This document shows, piece after piece, positions 1 through 11,504 of a stretch of DNA of 64,000 nt. Origin of the DNA: Ctenosaura bakeri (taxonomy: Eukaryota > Chordata > Lepidosauria > Squamata > Iguanidae). The stretch lies in the NCBI GenBank assembly GCA_948474755.1, contig CAOLHI010000249.1, positions 992,001-1,056,000 of the forward strand. The letters are read 5' to 3'. The translations under genes and the position numbers were made by a program. A model generated the notes under the pieces. That model saw nothing but the letters and a program-made list of their open reading frames with translations. It made no database searches and was not told the DNA's origin. Within the stretch, counting starts at the first letter, position 1. Each line of letters starts with the position of its first letter.

Positions 1-370
1 GGGCCTCTGGAGCTTTGCACAATTGTGAGGAGCCATCCACATGATGTCTTCGCAACTGCGCGATGCTGCCGGGGCCAGCAGGTGCCGATCGCGCACTATT
101 CATTTTCAGCTTCTTGCCAAAAATGGTGCATGATTGCGGATTGCTCCAGGGCCCCGCGTCCACTTACTGTGTGTGCGGAGCCTTCAGAGCTGTGGCGCTC
201 GCGCTTTCTGCCCACTGCGGAAGGAAGAGGAGGAGCCCTCACGCTGCCTGCTCACCAGTAGGCAGCGGCTGCAGAGGCGAAGCAGTGGTGATGTGAGAGC
301 CTCTCACAAGAGGCCACTTGCACAATCCTTGCACCCCAGCACTGCAAAAAAGTAAGGTGCAAAAAGGACC
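1..370 (-). mobile_element. Family A hairpin MITE, cut by window edge
   Basis: The right terminus ends GGTGCAAAAAGGACC at 370, matching the shared terminus of the other family A copies. The left terminus lies outside the window. The interior holds the family landmarks: the ATTGTGAGGAGC and CATTTTCAGCTTCTTGCCAAAAATGG hairpins and the CTTTCTGCCCACTGCGGAAGGAAGAGG block. The strand sign follows an arbitrary convention: + means the CACCTTACC end is at the low coordinate. Three short overlapping open frames here have no family resemblance and are taken as accidental. Confidence 0.85.
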
Positions 371-440
371 TAAGTCTTCACTAATACTATATGATACTAT
401 ATATTATATATACTATATACTATACTGCTATAGTAGTATA

Positions 441-490
441 TATACTATACTATACTATACTATACTATACTATACTATACTATACTATAT
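441..490. repeat. (TATAC)n microsatellite
   Basis: About nine tandem TATAC units form a clean pentanucleotide array. It follows a less regular TATA-rich stretch starting near 390, just outside the family A element. Confidence 0.95.
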
Positions 491-579
491 GAGCTGTTTC
501 CAGCAGAAATGTGAGTTCCTTGTAAGGAATGCTTGTAGCATTCAAGAATTTTGAATTGCAGTAAAAAATACGAGATCCA

Positions 580-815
580 GAGTGATACAGTGGTTTGAGC
601 ATCAGACAATGGCTCTAGAGACCTGGGTATGAATGCCAGCTCAGCCATGGAAACCCACCAGGTGACCTTTCTCAGGACACACTCTCTCAGCCTCAGAGGA
701 AGGCAAAGACAAATCCTGTCTGAACAAATCTTGCCAAGAAAACCCCACGAGAAGTTCACCTTAGCTTTGCCATAAATTGGGAATGACTTGATGGAACACA
801 AGTACAAAATGCATT
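580..815 (+). mobile_element. ACA-type tRNA-derived SINE
   Basis: The head reads AGAGTGATACAGTGGTTTGAGCA (tRNA A-box-like). It is followed by a B-box-like GGTATGAATGCC, the AGCCATGGAAACCCACCAGGTGACC core, and a GGGAATGACTTGATGGAACACAAG tail. This order matches the squamate ACA-tailed SINE, a Pol III-transcribed non-autonomous retroposon. It is close to full length, but the ACA tail is eroded and I could not define a target duplication. Confidence 0.8.
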
Positions 816-2095
816 TTCCAAACTGTGATCTGCCTTTCCAAAACTAATGTATGCTTAGTATTTAGTTGTCCACTATCTTTTATTCTTCCTAAATGTTTCC
901 AGCCATTTCTTTGCTGCAAAATTGAATTGAAGTTATTGATTCAAAATGCATATTTTGACAGTGTTTTTTTTCAAAAGTCTATCGTGTGAGAAAATGTTTT
1001 TCTTTAAAAAACAAGATAGTACTTAAACATGATTTTTAAAAGGATTTTGAAAAAAGGCAGTTTCCACATTACTAAATAACAAGATCAGTAGAGTGCTTAT
1101 CTACTGGGAACCTCCAGTTGGTGGGTACCAGTTGTGGGCAGGGAGAAAGAGAGAGATGAAATTGCTGTGCAAAGAATATACATGCACACATCATGGAAGA
1201 GTGATGGCTGCTGTAAACAAAGTCTTAGTACCTTGCCCTGCCACTGTTCCTATTTTGCATCATTGGCACCAACCTAGCCTTCATTTGTTCAGTATTGGAT
1301 TTTCTGGTGGCTTCAGGGCTGAGTAAGATTTTTTTGATCTTTATTCATCAAAGGTCTTTTTGTATATGGCATACTGAATCTAGGAGCAATCAGTGATTTA
1401 GTGAACAAGTATTTAACCTCTTTATTATAATGATTTGGCTTAATTTGATTTGATCTACAGTTCAATGCCACTACTGGGCTGGGTTAATTTGGCTTAACTT
1501 GGTTCACATCAGTATTAATGTTTATATAATTAGGTTGATTTTGGTCACTGTCACAACTGTCAGGGTTCAACTATGGGGAGGAGGAAGAAAATGAGTCATT
1601 GCCCACCCAAATAAGAATTCTTCCCCCATAACTGAAATTTCCCTTAATACTTCAAATTTATCACATTTGCAGAAAGTGACACAGTGAACATTGCTCACAC
1701 CTAGAGTTCATTTGTACCAGCTGATAACTGCATTCCTTGATAACTTTACTTGAACCTTTTCTTTGGATGCCTGAATTAAATTTCTGAATGCTCAACTGAA
1801 TGAAGGAAAATTTCATTTCAATATTCATAGAGCAACATCCTCTTTTATCCTCTTCAGCAACTATAGTCCTGATTCCTTCAGCTCCCAGGCCAACTAAGGC
1901 TCAAGGATTTCCCAAAATGAAATGATGTCACAACTGCCTCAAAATGATGATTTATTGAGTACATGGAGGTGTTAAGAGGGATGTAGAAATAATATCTAAG
2001 GTAAAAAGGCAAAGTTAGCTCACCTCTATTCAGTTGGTCAAAACTGTCATCACAGCTGCCATTCAATGGGGTCTATTCAATGAACTAAACACTGC
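816..2095. other. AT-rich sequence, nothing recognised
   Basis: I see no family match. Open frames are short (at most 77 codons) and unrelated to known proteins. Poly-T and poly-A runs and a few imperfect direct repeats of TTAATTTGGCTTAA around 1438-1500 are the only structure. It could be intergenic or intronic. Confidence 0.5.
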
Positions 2096-2550
2096 CTCAT
2101 TAAGAGAGACCTCAAAGTCACACTATCATCAACCATCTTGCTCAGGTTTTACAGATTCAGGGCTGTGGCTTCCCTGATTGCGTCTATCTGTAATGTGGTT
2201 TTCCTCTTTTCATACTGCCTTCTACCTTACCAACATTGACTTTTCTAGTGAGCCAAGTCTTCTTATGATATGCCTGAAGTAAAACAGTTTAGTCATCTTG
2301 GATTCTAAGGAGAGTTCAGGCTTGCTTTGCTCTAGGACCCACCTATTTGTCTTTTTAGTAGTTCATGCTATCTGTAGAACTCTTCTTCAGCACTACACTT
2401 CAAAGGAGCTAATTTTCTTCTTCACTGTCCAGCTTTCACAATCGTACACAGAAACAGGAAATACGATGGCACGAACAATTTTAACTTTAGTATTTAATGA
2501 TATATATTTTACACTTCAGGATTTTCCTACATAGCTGCCCTTCCAAGTCC

Positions 2551-2816
2551 TCATCTTCTGATTTCTTGACTGCAGTCTTCATTCTGGCTAATGACTGAGA
2601 CAAGGTATGGGAAGTCTTGATTTATTTCAATGTCTTCTTCATCTACTTTAATATTATGTAAAGCATCTGTGGTCATCCCCCCCCCCTTAATGTTGAACTG
2701 TAAACTTGCCTTTGCACTTTCTTCTTTGATGTTCTTCACTAAACCTTCCAAGTCTTTGCTAGCTTCTGCTAGTAATATGGTGTCATCTGCATATGTTAAA
2801 TTGTTGATGTTACTGC
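2551..2816 (-). pseudogene. RTE reverse transcriptase palm fragment
   Basis: This would be part of the RT that copies LINE RNA at the nick. Translated on the minus strand it contains NINNLTYADDTILLAEAS, with the two catalytic aspartates of YADD encoded at 2782-2793. About 66 open codons follow (VKNIKEESAKASLQFNIK). Upstream it is cut off by the insertion that begins near 2820. The C-run at 2678-2687 probably caused a local frame or composition change. Not functional. Confidence 0.75.
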
Positions 2817-2819
2817 GAC

Positions 2820-3428
2820 AAACCTTGGGGGGTGGAGCGTAGCCAGAAGAGCTGCACTAGCAACAGAGATGATTTAATTTGATTGGTTCACTGGCTATAG
2901 AATCCAGTTTAGCCAGAGGGAGGGTCTAGGTGAGGGAGTCAGCATAACAGGAACAATAACAGAAACAGGTTTTGGAAAAGATTTCCATCTGTGAGTTTGA
3001 AAGGAGAGGAGTTCCTTTAGAGAGACAGAGATAGAGAGAGACAGGGAAGTGTTTGCCTGTAAATGCTGAAAGTGCTGTGCCATTGGATAATATTTAATTG
3101 CCAAATACTTTTCCCTTGTCAGTTTGTTTAATAAAGATTTTATTATATACATTTTTAAAGAGTGGTCTCCATGCAGTGTCTCTTTAATCTGAGCTCAGTT
3201 ACACATGCTGCCACCAGTGACACATTCACTTGGATAAAGCTGAAAACGCTTTGCCCTATATCCACAAAGGTTAGGTGCTTAGGGAAAACAGAAGGGGGCT
3301 ATAAGTGTGGAGAGGGGGCCAGTGGGTGGTAAATATATAAAAGGGTTCTGCTTCTTGAGGAAGGGGGAATTTAAAGGAGACCTGATCTGTCACAGCCCTG
3401 GCTAGCCCAGATCTCCACATTTTGACCA
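2820..3428. mobile_element. Unclassified ~610-bp LTR-like insertion in the RTE
   Basis: The RTE reading on both sides becomes continuous (GMKIRR followed by SNINN) if this block is removed, so it is a later insertion. It begins TGCGACAAACC and ends near TTTTGACCA, with an imperfect flanking duplication (GTTAC versus ATTCC). It holds an AATAAAG at about 3130 and a TATATAAAAGGG at about 3335. TG...CA ends with these signals suggest a solo LTR, but the signal order does not clearly fit one orientation. The class stays uncertain. Confidence 0.45.
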
Positions 3429-4039
3429 TTCCTTCTTCTGATTTTCATGCCTCCTTCCTATGTGTCTAATTCTATTATGGATGATCCTTTTTTTTAATTC
3501 TTTACATCAAGGTACAATTAAACAGATAGGGTAATAAAATGCAGCCTTGCCTGATCTCCTTGCCATTTAGAAACCATTCCGTTTCTTTATATTCTGTCCT
3601 GATGGTAACCTCTTCTACGGAGCATAGGTTATGGCTCATGACAAACAAATGTTGTGGCACACCCATTTCTTTAAAAGCACTCCATAGCTTTTCATGATCA
3701 ACACAATCAAAGGCTTTGCTATAATCTATAAAGCAATATGATTCCTAATGCCTCTCCCTTTCCTGTACCTTGCTTGGATATCTGGCATTTGTTGCTCCAT
3801 ATATGGTAGAAATCTTTGTTGTAGAAGTTTGAGCATGATTTTGCTTTGTTTTTATTTTGAACTGCAGTAAATTCTATCTCTGTAGCTTAAAGCAGTTCTA
3901 TTACTCTGCCATCTGTTCCTCGCGATTATTTTTCTCCCAAATGCTCTGAGTGCAGCTTCCACTTCACTTTCCAAAATTGTAGGTTCATCTTCAAATGGTT
4001 TTTCTTGAATGAACCTGCCATTCTTTCATCTATTTTATA

Positions 4040-4241
4040 GGCCATTTCTTCACTATACTGCTATAGTGCTATTATTTCACTTTCAACACCCTGTGGAATT
4101 CTGGGGTTTGTAGTTTACTGAGGCCAAAGAGCTCTCTGGCTGAGAGTTCTAAATGCCCCTCCCTAAAAGGCAAATCCCAGGATTCCATAGGGTCTTGAAA
4201 GTGGAATAATAGCATTATAGCAGTGTAGTGTGGAAATGGCC
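4040..4241. mobile_element. Family B palindromic MITE, 202 bp, TSD ATA
   Basis: The element starts GGCCATTTCTTCACTATACTG and ends TAGTGTGGAAATGGCC, and the two halves are inverted copies of each other around a short GC-rich centre. The flanks are ATA at 4037-4039 and ATA at 4242-4244. It sits inside the RTE. Taking it out with one ATA rejoins the RTE codons for YTEELYK, which shows the boundaries are right. Confidence 0.9.
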
Positions 4242-4244
4242 ATA

Positions 4245-4625
4245 GAGTTCTTCAGTGTATTGTTTCCATCATCTTTTTACATGTGTTCACCTCTTCGTCA
4301 CATAGCATACTTACTCTTGGTTTAAATTTTCCTTTGATTTCTTGGATCTTGTGTAAGAGATATCTTGTTCTTCCTTTTTTGTTGTTATGCTCTGTTTTTC
4401 TTTATTGTTATTTTTTGACTGGAAAAAGGCAATATTTTTGTCCCCTTGGAAACAATACTAGAATCATTCAGGTTCTCCACAACTGACATCTTCCAACCAA
4501 ATCCAAAAAACTCAAACAATTTTTTTTCACCACTGGAAGAAACAAATTCTTCTTTTCTTCACACTCCTTTGATTCTTACCAGGAATTTAAAAAATACATT
4601 TTTTAAAAAAATGGTCAAAATACAT
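4245..4625. other. RTE 5' remnant then T-rich sequence
   Basis: The first ~190 bases continue the minus-strand RTE. The rest is T- and A-rich with no recognisable feature. Confidence 0.4.
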
Positions 4626-4629
4626 GATA

Positions 4630-4800
4630 ATGAATAAAATCCTGGACTAATGAGAATCCTCACAGTATAGGATTTATTCTGGGCACAATTCCCTTTATAT
4701 TATTTATTTATTTTTATTTTTGCAAGCAGGAAATGCTATTTCCTCTGCAGGAAATGTTGCAGTTTTTGACGGCTTTCTTATAGAGGGAAGAAAATTGCCA
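4630..4800. repeat. Unnamed AT-rich interspersed repeat, copy 1
   Basis: The stretch AAAATCCTGGACTAATGAGAATC, then GGATTTATTCT and GGAAATGCTATTTCCTCTGCAGGAAATG, corresponds to sequence at 47925-48150 and more loosely to 63720-63900. All three share a diffuse ~20-bp internal periodicity built on TTTTCTGTGCAAAA-like units. I do not recognise the family. Confidence 0.5.
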
Positions 4801-4993
4801 AAATGACACACTGTTTCTCTTCACAATAAAGCTATTGAAAAACTATATGCCAGGTTCTTACCAGACTGGTATGTGAAACTCCTGCCTGGTGTTTTTATTT
4901 TAGTTGAAGACAGAGGGAAGCTTGACAAATCATAACATATCAAGTCAAGCTGCAACTAACTAACTAAATAAATGGACCAGCTAATAAATAAAC

Positions 4994-5130
4994 CAGGAGT
5001 GGGAATCATGAAGGTCTCCAGATGTTGTTGGATTACAACTCCTAGCCGTGATTGCCAGTATAGCTCATGGTGAAGAATGCTGGGAATTTGTATTCAACAA
5101 CTTCTGGAGGCCACATTATTCCCATCCCTG
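4994..5130. mobile_element. hAT-like palindromic MITE with 8-bp TSD
   Basis: The ends are CAGGAGTGGGAAT and the inverted CCCATCCCTG, and the arms pair through CCAGATGTTGTTGGATTACAACTCC and its complement. The flanks are AAATAAAC at 4986-4993 and AAATTAAC at 5131-5138, an 8-bp duplication with one mismatch. CAGGG-type ends plus 8-bp duplications are the hAT hallmark. A second copy with the same properties is at 14526-14654. Confidence 0.8.
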
Positions 5131-5139
5131 AAATTAACA

Positions 5140-7145
5140 TGTAAGCCAGCAAAAAACCATCCCAAAACAATTTGTCATGGAACATAGGCCCACAGTTAAA
5201 AAATAAGAGCATAGTCTGAAGGGACTGTGTCTAATTCTGGGTTTAACATATTAACCCTCAGTATGCTTACATTTGTACAGAGCTTTGACCTTTATCTGAT
5301 TTTTTAAATACTCACAAAACACACACAATTGAATTAGCTGTGTTTTGTCATTCCCTATCTTCTTTTTTTTTTTTTTTTTCACTAGAAGTGGGAACCTGAG
5401 GCTTTCTGTGAAAAATGTAATCTTGACATGGTCTTGACTCACTGCGGGTGTAAAGTGACATGGCACTGACCTGAATTTTGTTGTCAGTGGAGGCATGCAC
5501 AAATCACTTTCAGTCTTTTGTCTGAGAGTGACGGCTACATTCTGGCCCCAGTAAAATGGAATTTGTCCAATGACTTGATGGCTTTAGATTCCTTTGATTG
5601 AAAGCATTTGCAGAACTGAGACTAAACTTCTCTTCTATGGAAGAGAGGTGGGTAGTGCAAAAACCAAGGACAAGATGTTCTGTGGAAGGTTAACTGAGAA
5701 TTGAACTGCAATCTCAGAGTCATTATTGTGTTCCATTGCAACTGAAGGGAATACTTTCCAATTGAACTCAGCTACTGCAAACTTTAAATCAGTTATTCAA
5801 GCTGGCAAAACTGTCCCATACTATCTGCTTGCTTTATTCTGGCACTCGAAAACTGTTAAATGGGAACATTTCCCTTTCAGAGAGAACATATGGTGTTTCC
5901 TCTTGGTTTCCAGTCACTGTATGTGCTGGAAAGGATGCCAAACCTAGGGTCTTTCTGGCAAAGCCATGCTATATACAGTTAGCCCTTATGTTGTTTAATC
6001 CCAGTGCATGCTCAAATTACCCTGTAAAATGCCAGACAATGCAGCTTAACATTTTACAGTATCCTTGGATGTGACTGAGTTCTGATGAGAAAAGCTTAAT
6101 TGTCTTACTGGCAAAAGGAGTTTTCAAGTTTCTCTAAGTGAATAACGTAGCATGTAACAATTCTTACACAATGTAAAATGATTTAGGTCTGCGTCAGACA
6201 TTGTGTGGTGCAGGGATGGCTGAGGATTTCCACTGAATTTGATTTTGAAAAAAGTTTACCAAGATCTGCAATTTTCTTTATTTGGGGGACGGAAAGAATT
6301 TGAAAATTAAAACATTCAAATGTGGGAGAAAATGGAATAGATAGATTCGCTCTTCTGGATCAAGGTTTTGTGTAAATAATTCCTAGAAATCCAGCTTTCA
6401 GACCCTGTTTATTGCACTGAATTACAGTTGCTAGTTCCTTTTTTCTTAGACACGTCTTGTATTTAACACCTATATGGCAGGCGGATGCAACCTGGTTCAC
6501 TCCATGCTGAGAAACCTATCAAATTTGGCTAGAAAAGACAGAGAATAACTTTGTTTCCCTCTGGTTTTCAAGTATTTACCAAAATGTGTAATTCTGCACA
6601 TATTTGGGAAATAACTTGAGTTCAGGGGGAAAAAATGAATGTGGGGGACACTGAAGCCAACAGATTTTCCCATCTCTAGGATGTTGCACAGCAGAATAGT
6701 TGTGATTACCCTATCACTCATATGATGTCATATTAGATATATTTTCTTCCAAGAACTAATCCCAAAATGTTTCTTAGTAGTGGAAGGGAAAGTCTTATTT
6801 TAAATTTTATCTCTAGATATTGTAGTAATTTTAGCTCTTTTTTGGAATATTTCTGTTTGAGAAATGTAAGTTAGTTTTGTAGTCTACTTTCTATATATAT
6901 TTTACTTTGACATACAAATTGTGACAGCGTATGGCTATGAACAATAAAGTTGACATGACATGATATGACAAGATCCTAGTCATCTCCATGAAAAGAATAT
7001 TCTTTCCAAGATCCAGCTCTGAACTGAGTCATAGAGTTGCCATTGAATTTTCCCCAGATGTCACCAGTAAACCATACTTGTACTAAACTTTGCATCCAGA
7101 AAAGTTGCTAGTGTGCCGTTTAAAACTGTAGCTGTATGAAGATGC
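5140..7145. other. Nothing recognised except a poly-T run
   Basis: AT-rich, with only short chance frames. A poly-T run at about 5362-5380 could be the reversed tail of a retroposon, but the adjacent sequence does not identify one. An AATAAAG near 6943 followed by repeated ATGACATGAT is a possible degraded element tail. Confidence 0.4.
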
Positions 7146-7146
7146 T

Positions 7147-7330
7147 GAAAGCCAGTGTGAGGCAGTGGACTGAATATTGGACTATGACCCTAGAACCCAG
7201 GATTCAATTTCCTACCCATTGGGTGACCTTGGGAAAGTCACACACTCTCAGCCTCAGAAAAACCAATGATAGGGTCATCATAAGTCAGAAATGACTTGGT
7301 AGGCACACAACAACAAACAACAACAACAGC
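7147..7330 (+). mobile_element. ACA-type SINE with internal deletion
   Basis: It has the head GTGAGGCAGTGGACTGAATATTGGAC, the core CATTGGGTGACCTTGGGAAAGTCACAC, and the tail CATAAGTCAGAAATGACTTGGTAGGCACACAACAACAAACAACAAC. Compared with the copy at 580-815 it lacks the central AAGGCAAAGACAAATCCTG to CTTGCCAAG part. The ACA repeat tail is intact, which suggests a younger copy. Confidence 0.85.
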
Positions 7331-7596
7331 CTCCTAGCCTCCTCTTCCAGAGGAGACTAGATGGGCTCCCTCCCTGCTTGCTTTTCACTGGGAGGTGAAA
7401 ACATTCTTTTTAAATAGGCTTTCATGTAAGCCAGGGAGCTTTATTTTAGTAACTTGTTTTAATGGAATATTCTTTTAGATTTTTATGGTTTTATACGTTT
7501 TTAATTTTTAAATTGTTTTTAAAGGTTTTGCTGTTTTAATTTGTTGATAGAAGCCACCTTGGATTCCATCGTGGGAGAAAGGCAGCATAGAAATAT

Positions 7597-7600
<4 letters not shown>
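7331..7600 (+). mobile_element. L2 LINE 3' end fragment
   Basis: It shows the L2 3' pattern GGAGACTAGATGGGCTCCC, then a T-rich stretch, then the terminal GCCACCTTGGATTCC...GGGAGAAAGGCAGCATAGAAATATAA. This is a 5'-truncated tail with no coding part. It directly follows the SINE and runs into an AAAG array. Confidence 0.65.

Positions 7601-7648
<48 letters not shown>
7597..7648. repeat. (AAAG)n microsatellite
   Basis: About twelve GAAA/AAAG units seeded from the A-rich end of the L2 tail. Confidence 0.95.
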
Positions 7649-7649
7649 C

Positions 7650-8070
7650 ACCTGCTTCTTTCCAAACAGTACAAATTATTGCAACATTAGTGACTCCTGG
7701 TTTCATTTTCTTAAAAAAGAACATCTGAAATGGCAAAAGCTAAGATGTGTCTGCTAAGACACAGAACAGTGTGCAACTATTTCTTTAGCACAGAGTACGT
7801 TCACAATTTTGGTTGTAGAAAACAATGGCTGGCACCCTCTTCATCAGTTGTGAGATCAGAAGATAGACTTACAAGCTCATAACTGTTAGGGATTCACATT
7901 TACAGTCCTGAACAACAGAACATGACTGTCAAATCCTATCTTTTGCAATCATTTTTCTCTTTGTGGCAAAATTTCTGGAAGTTTTACACCTCTAACTTCG
8001 ATTTTACATTGTTTTATTTCTTTCTATGGAATGCAATGCTGTAATTTATTGAGGCTAAGATCCTGCTGAC
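7650..8070. other. Nothing recognised
   Basis: No repeat family or coding signal is apparent in this AT-rich stretch between the AAAG array and the next family A element. Confidence 0.4.
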
Positions 8071-8073
8071 CAT

Positions 8074-8510
8074 TTTCCTTTTTGCACGGTGTTTCTAAAG
8101 TGATAGGGCCCCTTGAGTGGTCTGCATGATGCACTCCCCCATGCGGTCTGCATGACACACTCCCATTTACACGATGCTCAAGGGCCTGACACAGACCGTG
8201 CACGCACCTTTTCATTTTCAGCTTAAACCCGAAAATGGTGCGTGGCCGTGCAATGCTCCCAGGGCCCGTGCTCACTTACCTGGTGTGTGGTGCATCGGGA
8301 GCTGGGCTGGTCACGCTTCCTGCCTCAGTGCTAGCCTGCAATTCCCAGGTTGCGCTGTGGTAGGAAGGGGCAGGGCGTTCGCGCGGCGCTCACGCGACCA
8401 GGGAGCTGCTGCAAAACTGAAGCAGCAGGGAAGCGGCAGCATTTCTGCTGAGGCTTCTTGTGTGAGTGCCTCCCCCCACCTCTGTGAAAAGGTAAGGTGC
8501 GAAAATGTTA
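8074..8510 (-). mobile_element. Family A hairpin MITE, 437 bp, TSD CAT
   Basis: The right end is GGTAAGGTGCGAAAATGTTA and the left end TTTCCTTTTTGCACGG, both diverged from the family terminus. They are flanked by CAT at 8071-8073 and CAT at 8511-8513. Inside are GAGTGGTCTGCATGATGCACTC and the hairpin CATTTTCAGCTTAAACCCGAAAATGG. Mutated ends suggest an older copy. A 113-codon open frame on the plus strand is not supported as coding. Confidence 0.85.
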
Positions 8511-8600
8511 CATGAGTGGAATGAAAAGCTCTTCTGGTATAGTAACACAGGACCGTTGTTACTTGCTGTAATGCTCATGGAAATCCTCTTCAGATGATAT

Positions 8601-9571
8601 TGTTACCCCAAAATGTGGGTGCCACAAGGGTCCACCAGCCATGTCAGTACCTCCATTCAAAAGTGGGGAATAATTAGCTCAAAATCAGGAGGCCTGCAAG
8701 GGGGGAGGGTTAACGTAACAATATCTGCCACCCATGTTTATGGGGACCTTGCAGGAAAGAATCAGCCAGAGAGTATAAATTGCAAACTAAAAATATGTTT
8801 TTTGAGACAAATACATACATGTATGCAAGGATCCAAGCACTCACACAAGCATACAAGGACTAGCTGAAGGAAACATAAGGAAAGTGTGGCAGAGGACTTT
8901 CAGGGATGAGGCTATAAATACCGCTTCAGAGAGCAGCAAGGAAAGCAGCAACATTGCTTAGGTAGGCACCTAAGGACAATTTTTCTTTATGAATCAAATG
9001 GACATTGTGGCATTCAGGAAGGCGAGAGACTGCACTGGGCAGTCTGGAATCAGGGGTTCTTATACCTGAAAAATATCTTGCAAGTATGAGTGTGAATCGC
9101 TCTTCCAGCCAAGCAGACAATGGGAGTTGCAATACAAACAATGAAGTCCAGATGAAGCTAATGTTCCTGCTATTTTGGTGACAAAAGGATAATGGCTGTT
9201 GTAATAGTTTGTATTGTGGAGAGGTGGGGAAAAATAGGGAAATGTCCAGGTGTTTGGAGTCAGACTTATGATAATCACAATTTGGTAGGAATTTCTCCTT
9301 TCAGTTCTGAGATGTCCAGCTCGTTATCTCTAAGCCTATTGTCTTGACAGAGTCCATGTATTAGCCTGAAAATGACTTGGTTCTTACCTAAGAACTAGGT
9401 GTGGCTGACCTGTCTTGCAATCTCATGTTTACAGTCAATAATATGCCTCTTTCAGCGTGACCTCCCAGTCACCTCAGGTATCATTTACATCAATGCCAAT
9501 TAATAGTGCTAGGTAAAAAATATTTGCCAATTAAACTATGTCAGTTGTGGGGGGTGCTCAGTGCTGTAACA
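8601..9571 (-). mobile_element. LTR-like repeat, copy 1
   Basis: This block begins TGTTACCCC and ends GCTGTAACA. It resembles 22358-23270 over most of its length: GTCCACC, CCTCCAT, GTGGGGAATAATTAGCT, TACAAGGACTAGCTGAAGG, GACAATGGGAGTT and GTGACAAAAGGATAATGGCTG all have counterparts there. On the minus strand a TATA-like GTATAAG lies at about 9056-9066. It is probably a solo LTR. No clean target duplication was found, and the low-coordinate boundary is better supported than the other. Confidence 0.5.
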
Positions 9572-9574
9572 ACA

Positions 9575-11095
9575 TAACTTCCACTCATTCAGCAACGTCA
9601 AATGGCTTGTAATATCTTCTATTTGACTCAGTAGGAGCCTGGCTGGTGGTTCCCAAAGGAACACAGTGTATGAAAGAAAGATGGGTTAGTCTGAAGAGAG
9701 GCAGAGAAAGCAGGATTGATCCAGCACTTTATTGGTATCTAGAGGAAATTACAGTGCTAGCATCTTGTTGCTTTCTGACACATGAAGAGTTTGAGGAACA
9801 AATCTGAGAAGCAGTGAAATTCTGCAGTAATTGAACAGAAAATGGAATAGGAAATATGTATGCTATTTTCCCTTTAGTGAATGCAGACATGGACACATTC
9901 CTTTTGCATTGAGGGAAACCTGTAGGCTAGAAATCTGATTTCCTTCAATGCAGCCCTTCCTTAAGTTTTATCTTCAACAGGTTACTTCCTGTGTCCTATA
10001 AATGAAAGCCAAGGCTTATAAGGAAAAGCAGAAAGCCCTTTGGAAATACTGTTATTTATGTGGGTCACAAGACATTACATATATGTATCTACAAAAGGAA
10101 GCACATGGCCCTAAGACAGTTTAGTGATGAGGAAAGGGAGTCTGAATGACAGGCCTGGAAGGAGAAGTCAGTAATTCAAGTATAAAGCTTGTGGTGTTCC
10201 ATTTCAGTCCCTCATGTTGAAAGTGGAAAGTCTAATTTTGTGACAGGCTATTTCTGAGCTTAGCACCAGGAGCCCACTCAGAGGCACTTAAAAAGGCAAG
10301 AGGTCATGAAATGAGACATAAAAATGGTCTCGCTTGAGGAGCCAAAGGTTTGTCTTAGGCCAGCAATTGGTAACCAACAGCAGCCAGCCAAATTGTGCCT
10401 CTGGATATTTTTCAGAATCATCATAGACTTCCATACCCAATTTTGTCACTGAAATGTTACCAATGTCAGTTTGCAGGGTTCTTCTTATTTTTCTTAACAA
10501 CTCAAGCACCCAAATCTAATCAAGAACATCTCTGTAAAATTAGCAATTTTTATGTAGGGAATTATCTTCTTTTTCCTATTTTGGTGGGAGACTGCTGGCC
10601 CAAGCTGGCAGGGAAAGTACTGGCTCAACTTCTGTTGACCACTTTTCCAGCTGTTTTTAAAATTCATCAATATCTCTCCCCTGTTTCCACTTTCCACTTT
10701 GTCTTTGGCTTATTTCAATTTCTGCAAAGGGATTTCAGAATGCAAAAGAAGTCTGCACAGAGTTAATTCAGCAGGGCAGTGGCAGCAGAGAAGAGGATGA
10801 GACAGAATCTTGCCCTTCCTGGTAGGCTCAGGCAAAAGCAAACTGCTGCAGCCTGTTTCTCATTAATAACTTTTGCTGCCTTGACTACATTCTGATGTAG
10901 CTTGGCTACATGCATCCTGAGTTTCATTTGTGAAATGTTGGATGGTATACAGTTTGGAGGCAGTCTGAATCCATGGGTAGACAAAATGTGGCTCTCTGAC
11001 TTTCCTGGGCCACATTTATTTTTCCCTGAGGAAAAAGGATGAGTTGCTTTTCCTGGAAGCTTCCAAGAACAGAGAGTCCTTTGATGATGAACCAT
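9575..11095. other. Nothing recognised
   Basis: Frames of up to 123 codons exist (10395-10766 plus, 10763-11095 minus). None shows a domain, splice context or repeat-family match, and their composition is ordinary. A non-coding reading is preferred. Confidence 0.4.
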
Positions 11096-11500
11096 TAAAT
11101 AATGAGACTAGACAGAAATTTGGGTTAAATAAAGGTTATTTTATTTGACCTAATGGATTTAAAGTGGCATTGGCCTGGAAACAGAGCAAGATGGGGAAGC
11201 AACCTGATGTGGATTCAGCTGAGGCCCAGGTGACAACCCCATGACAACCTCCTCAGCCCTCCCTTGGGTGAAATACCTAAGCCCTAAGGGCAATCCAAAT
11301 ACTATGGGTTGCTTCCCAGTCCATCTAAATAGAAAGGTAAGCCAAGGACTCCCACCCAAGTTGCAGAAATCTGTAAGTGATAGCCTGAATCCCTGGTTCC
11401 CCTCAAGGGCAGTCTTCTTTCACATCCCCTGGGATACAAGTCCCTTAAGGGGGGGTTCCAAAAGGATGCCAAAGGGTGATGAATGAAGTCTTAAATTTTC
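11096..11500 (-). mobile_element. 3' end of the DIRS/Ngaro-like element, copy 2
   Basis: The arrangement GGTTATTTTATTTGACC, then CCTCAGCCCTCCCTTGGGTGAAATACCTAAGCC, then GGGTTGCTTCCCAGTCCATCTA parallels the 60930-61330 remnant (CTCAGCTTTTCCTTGGGTGAACCACCTGAG, GGGTTGTTCCCCGTCTGG). On the minus strand both read FTQG(R/K)AEE. It carries no catalytic domain, so its class is inherited from the other copy. The similarity may extend past 11500, but I cannot place the end. Confidence 0.5.
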
Positions 11501-11504
11501 CTGC

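Larger units (their letters stand above)
2100..4440 (-). mobile_element. RTE/BovB-type LINE, decayed and twice interrupted
   Basis: Read on the minus strand this region encodes fragments of an RTE-clade reverse transcriptase. The upstream part (about 3640-3720) gives a KAFDCVDHEKLW-like motif, then RQGCIL. The palm YADD lies at 2782-2793, followed by TILLAEASKDLEGL. A C-terminal part runs to about 2100 with stops and frame changes. Two insertions split it: an LTR-like segment around 2820-3428 and a 202-bp MITE at 4040-4241. Upstream of the MITE the frame continues as QYTEEL. It is inactive. The BovB-like assignment rests on motif wording, not alignment. Confidence 0.75.

Noticed and set aside
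10395..11095. 123-codon plus and 110-codon minus frames as candidate host exons
   Set aside because: No domain, no splice-site support, ordinary composition, and overlapping alternatives of similar length.
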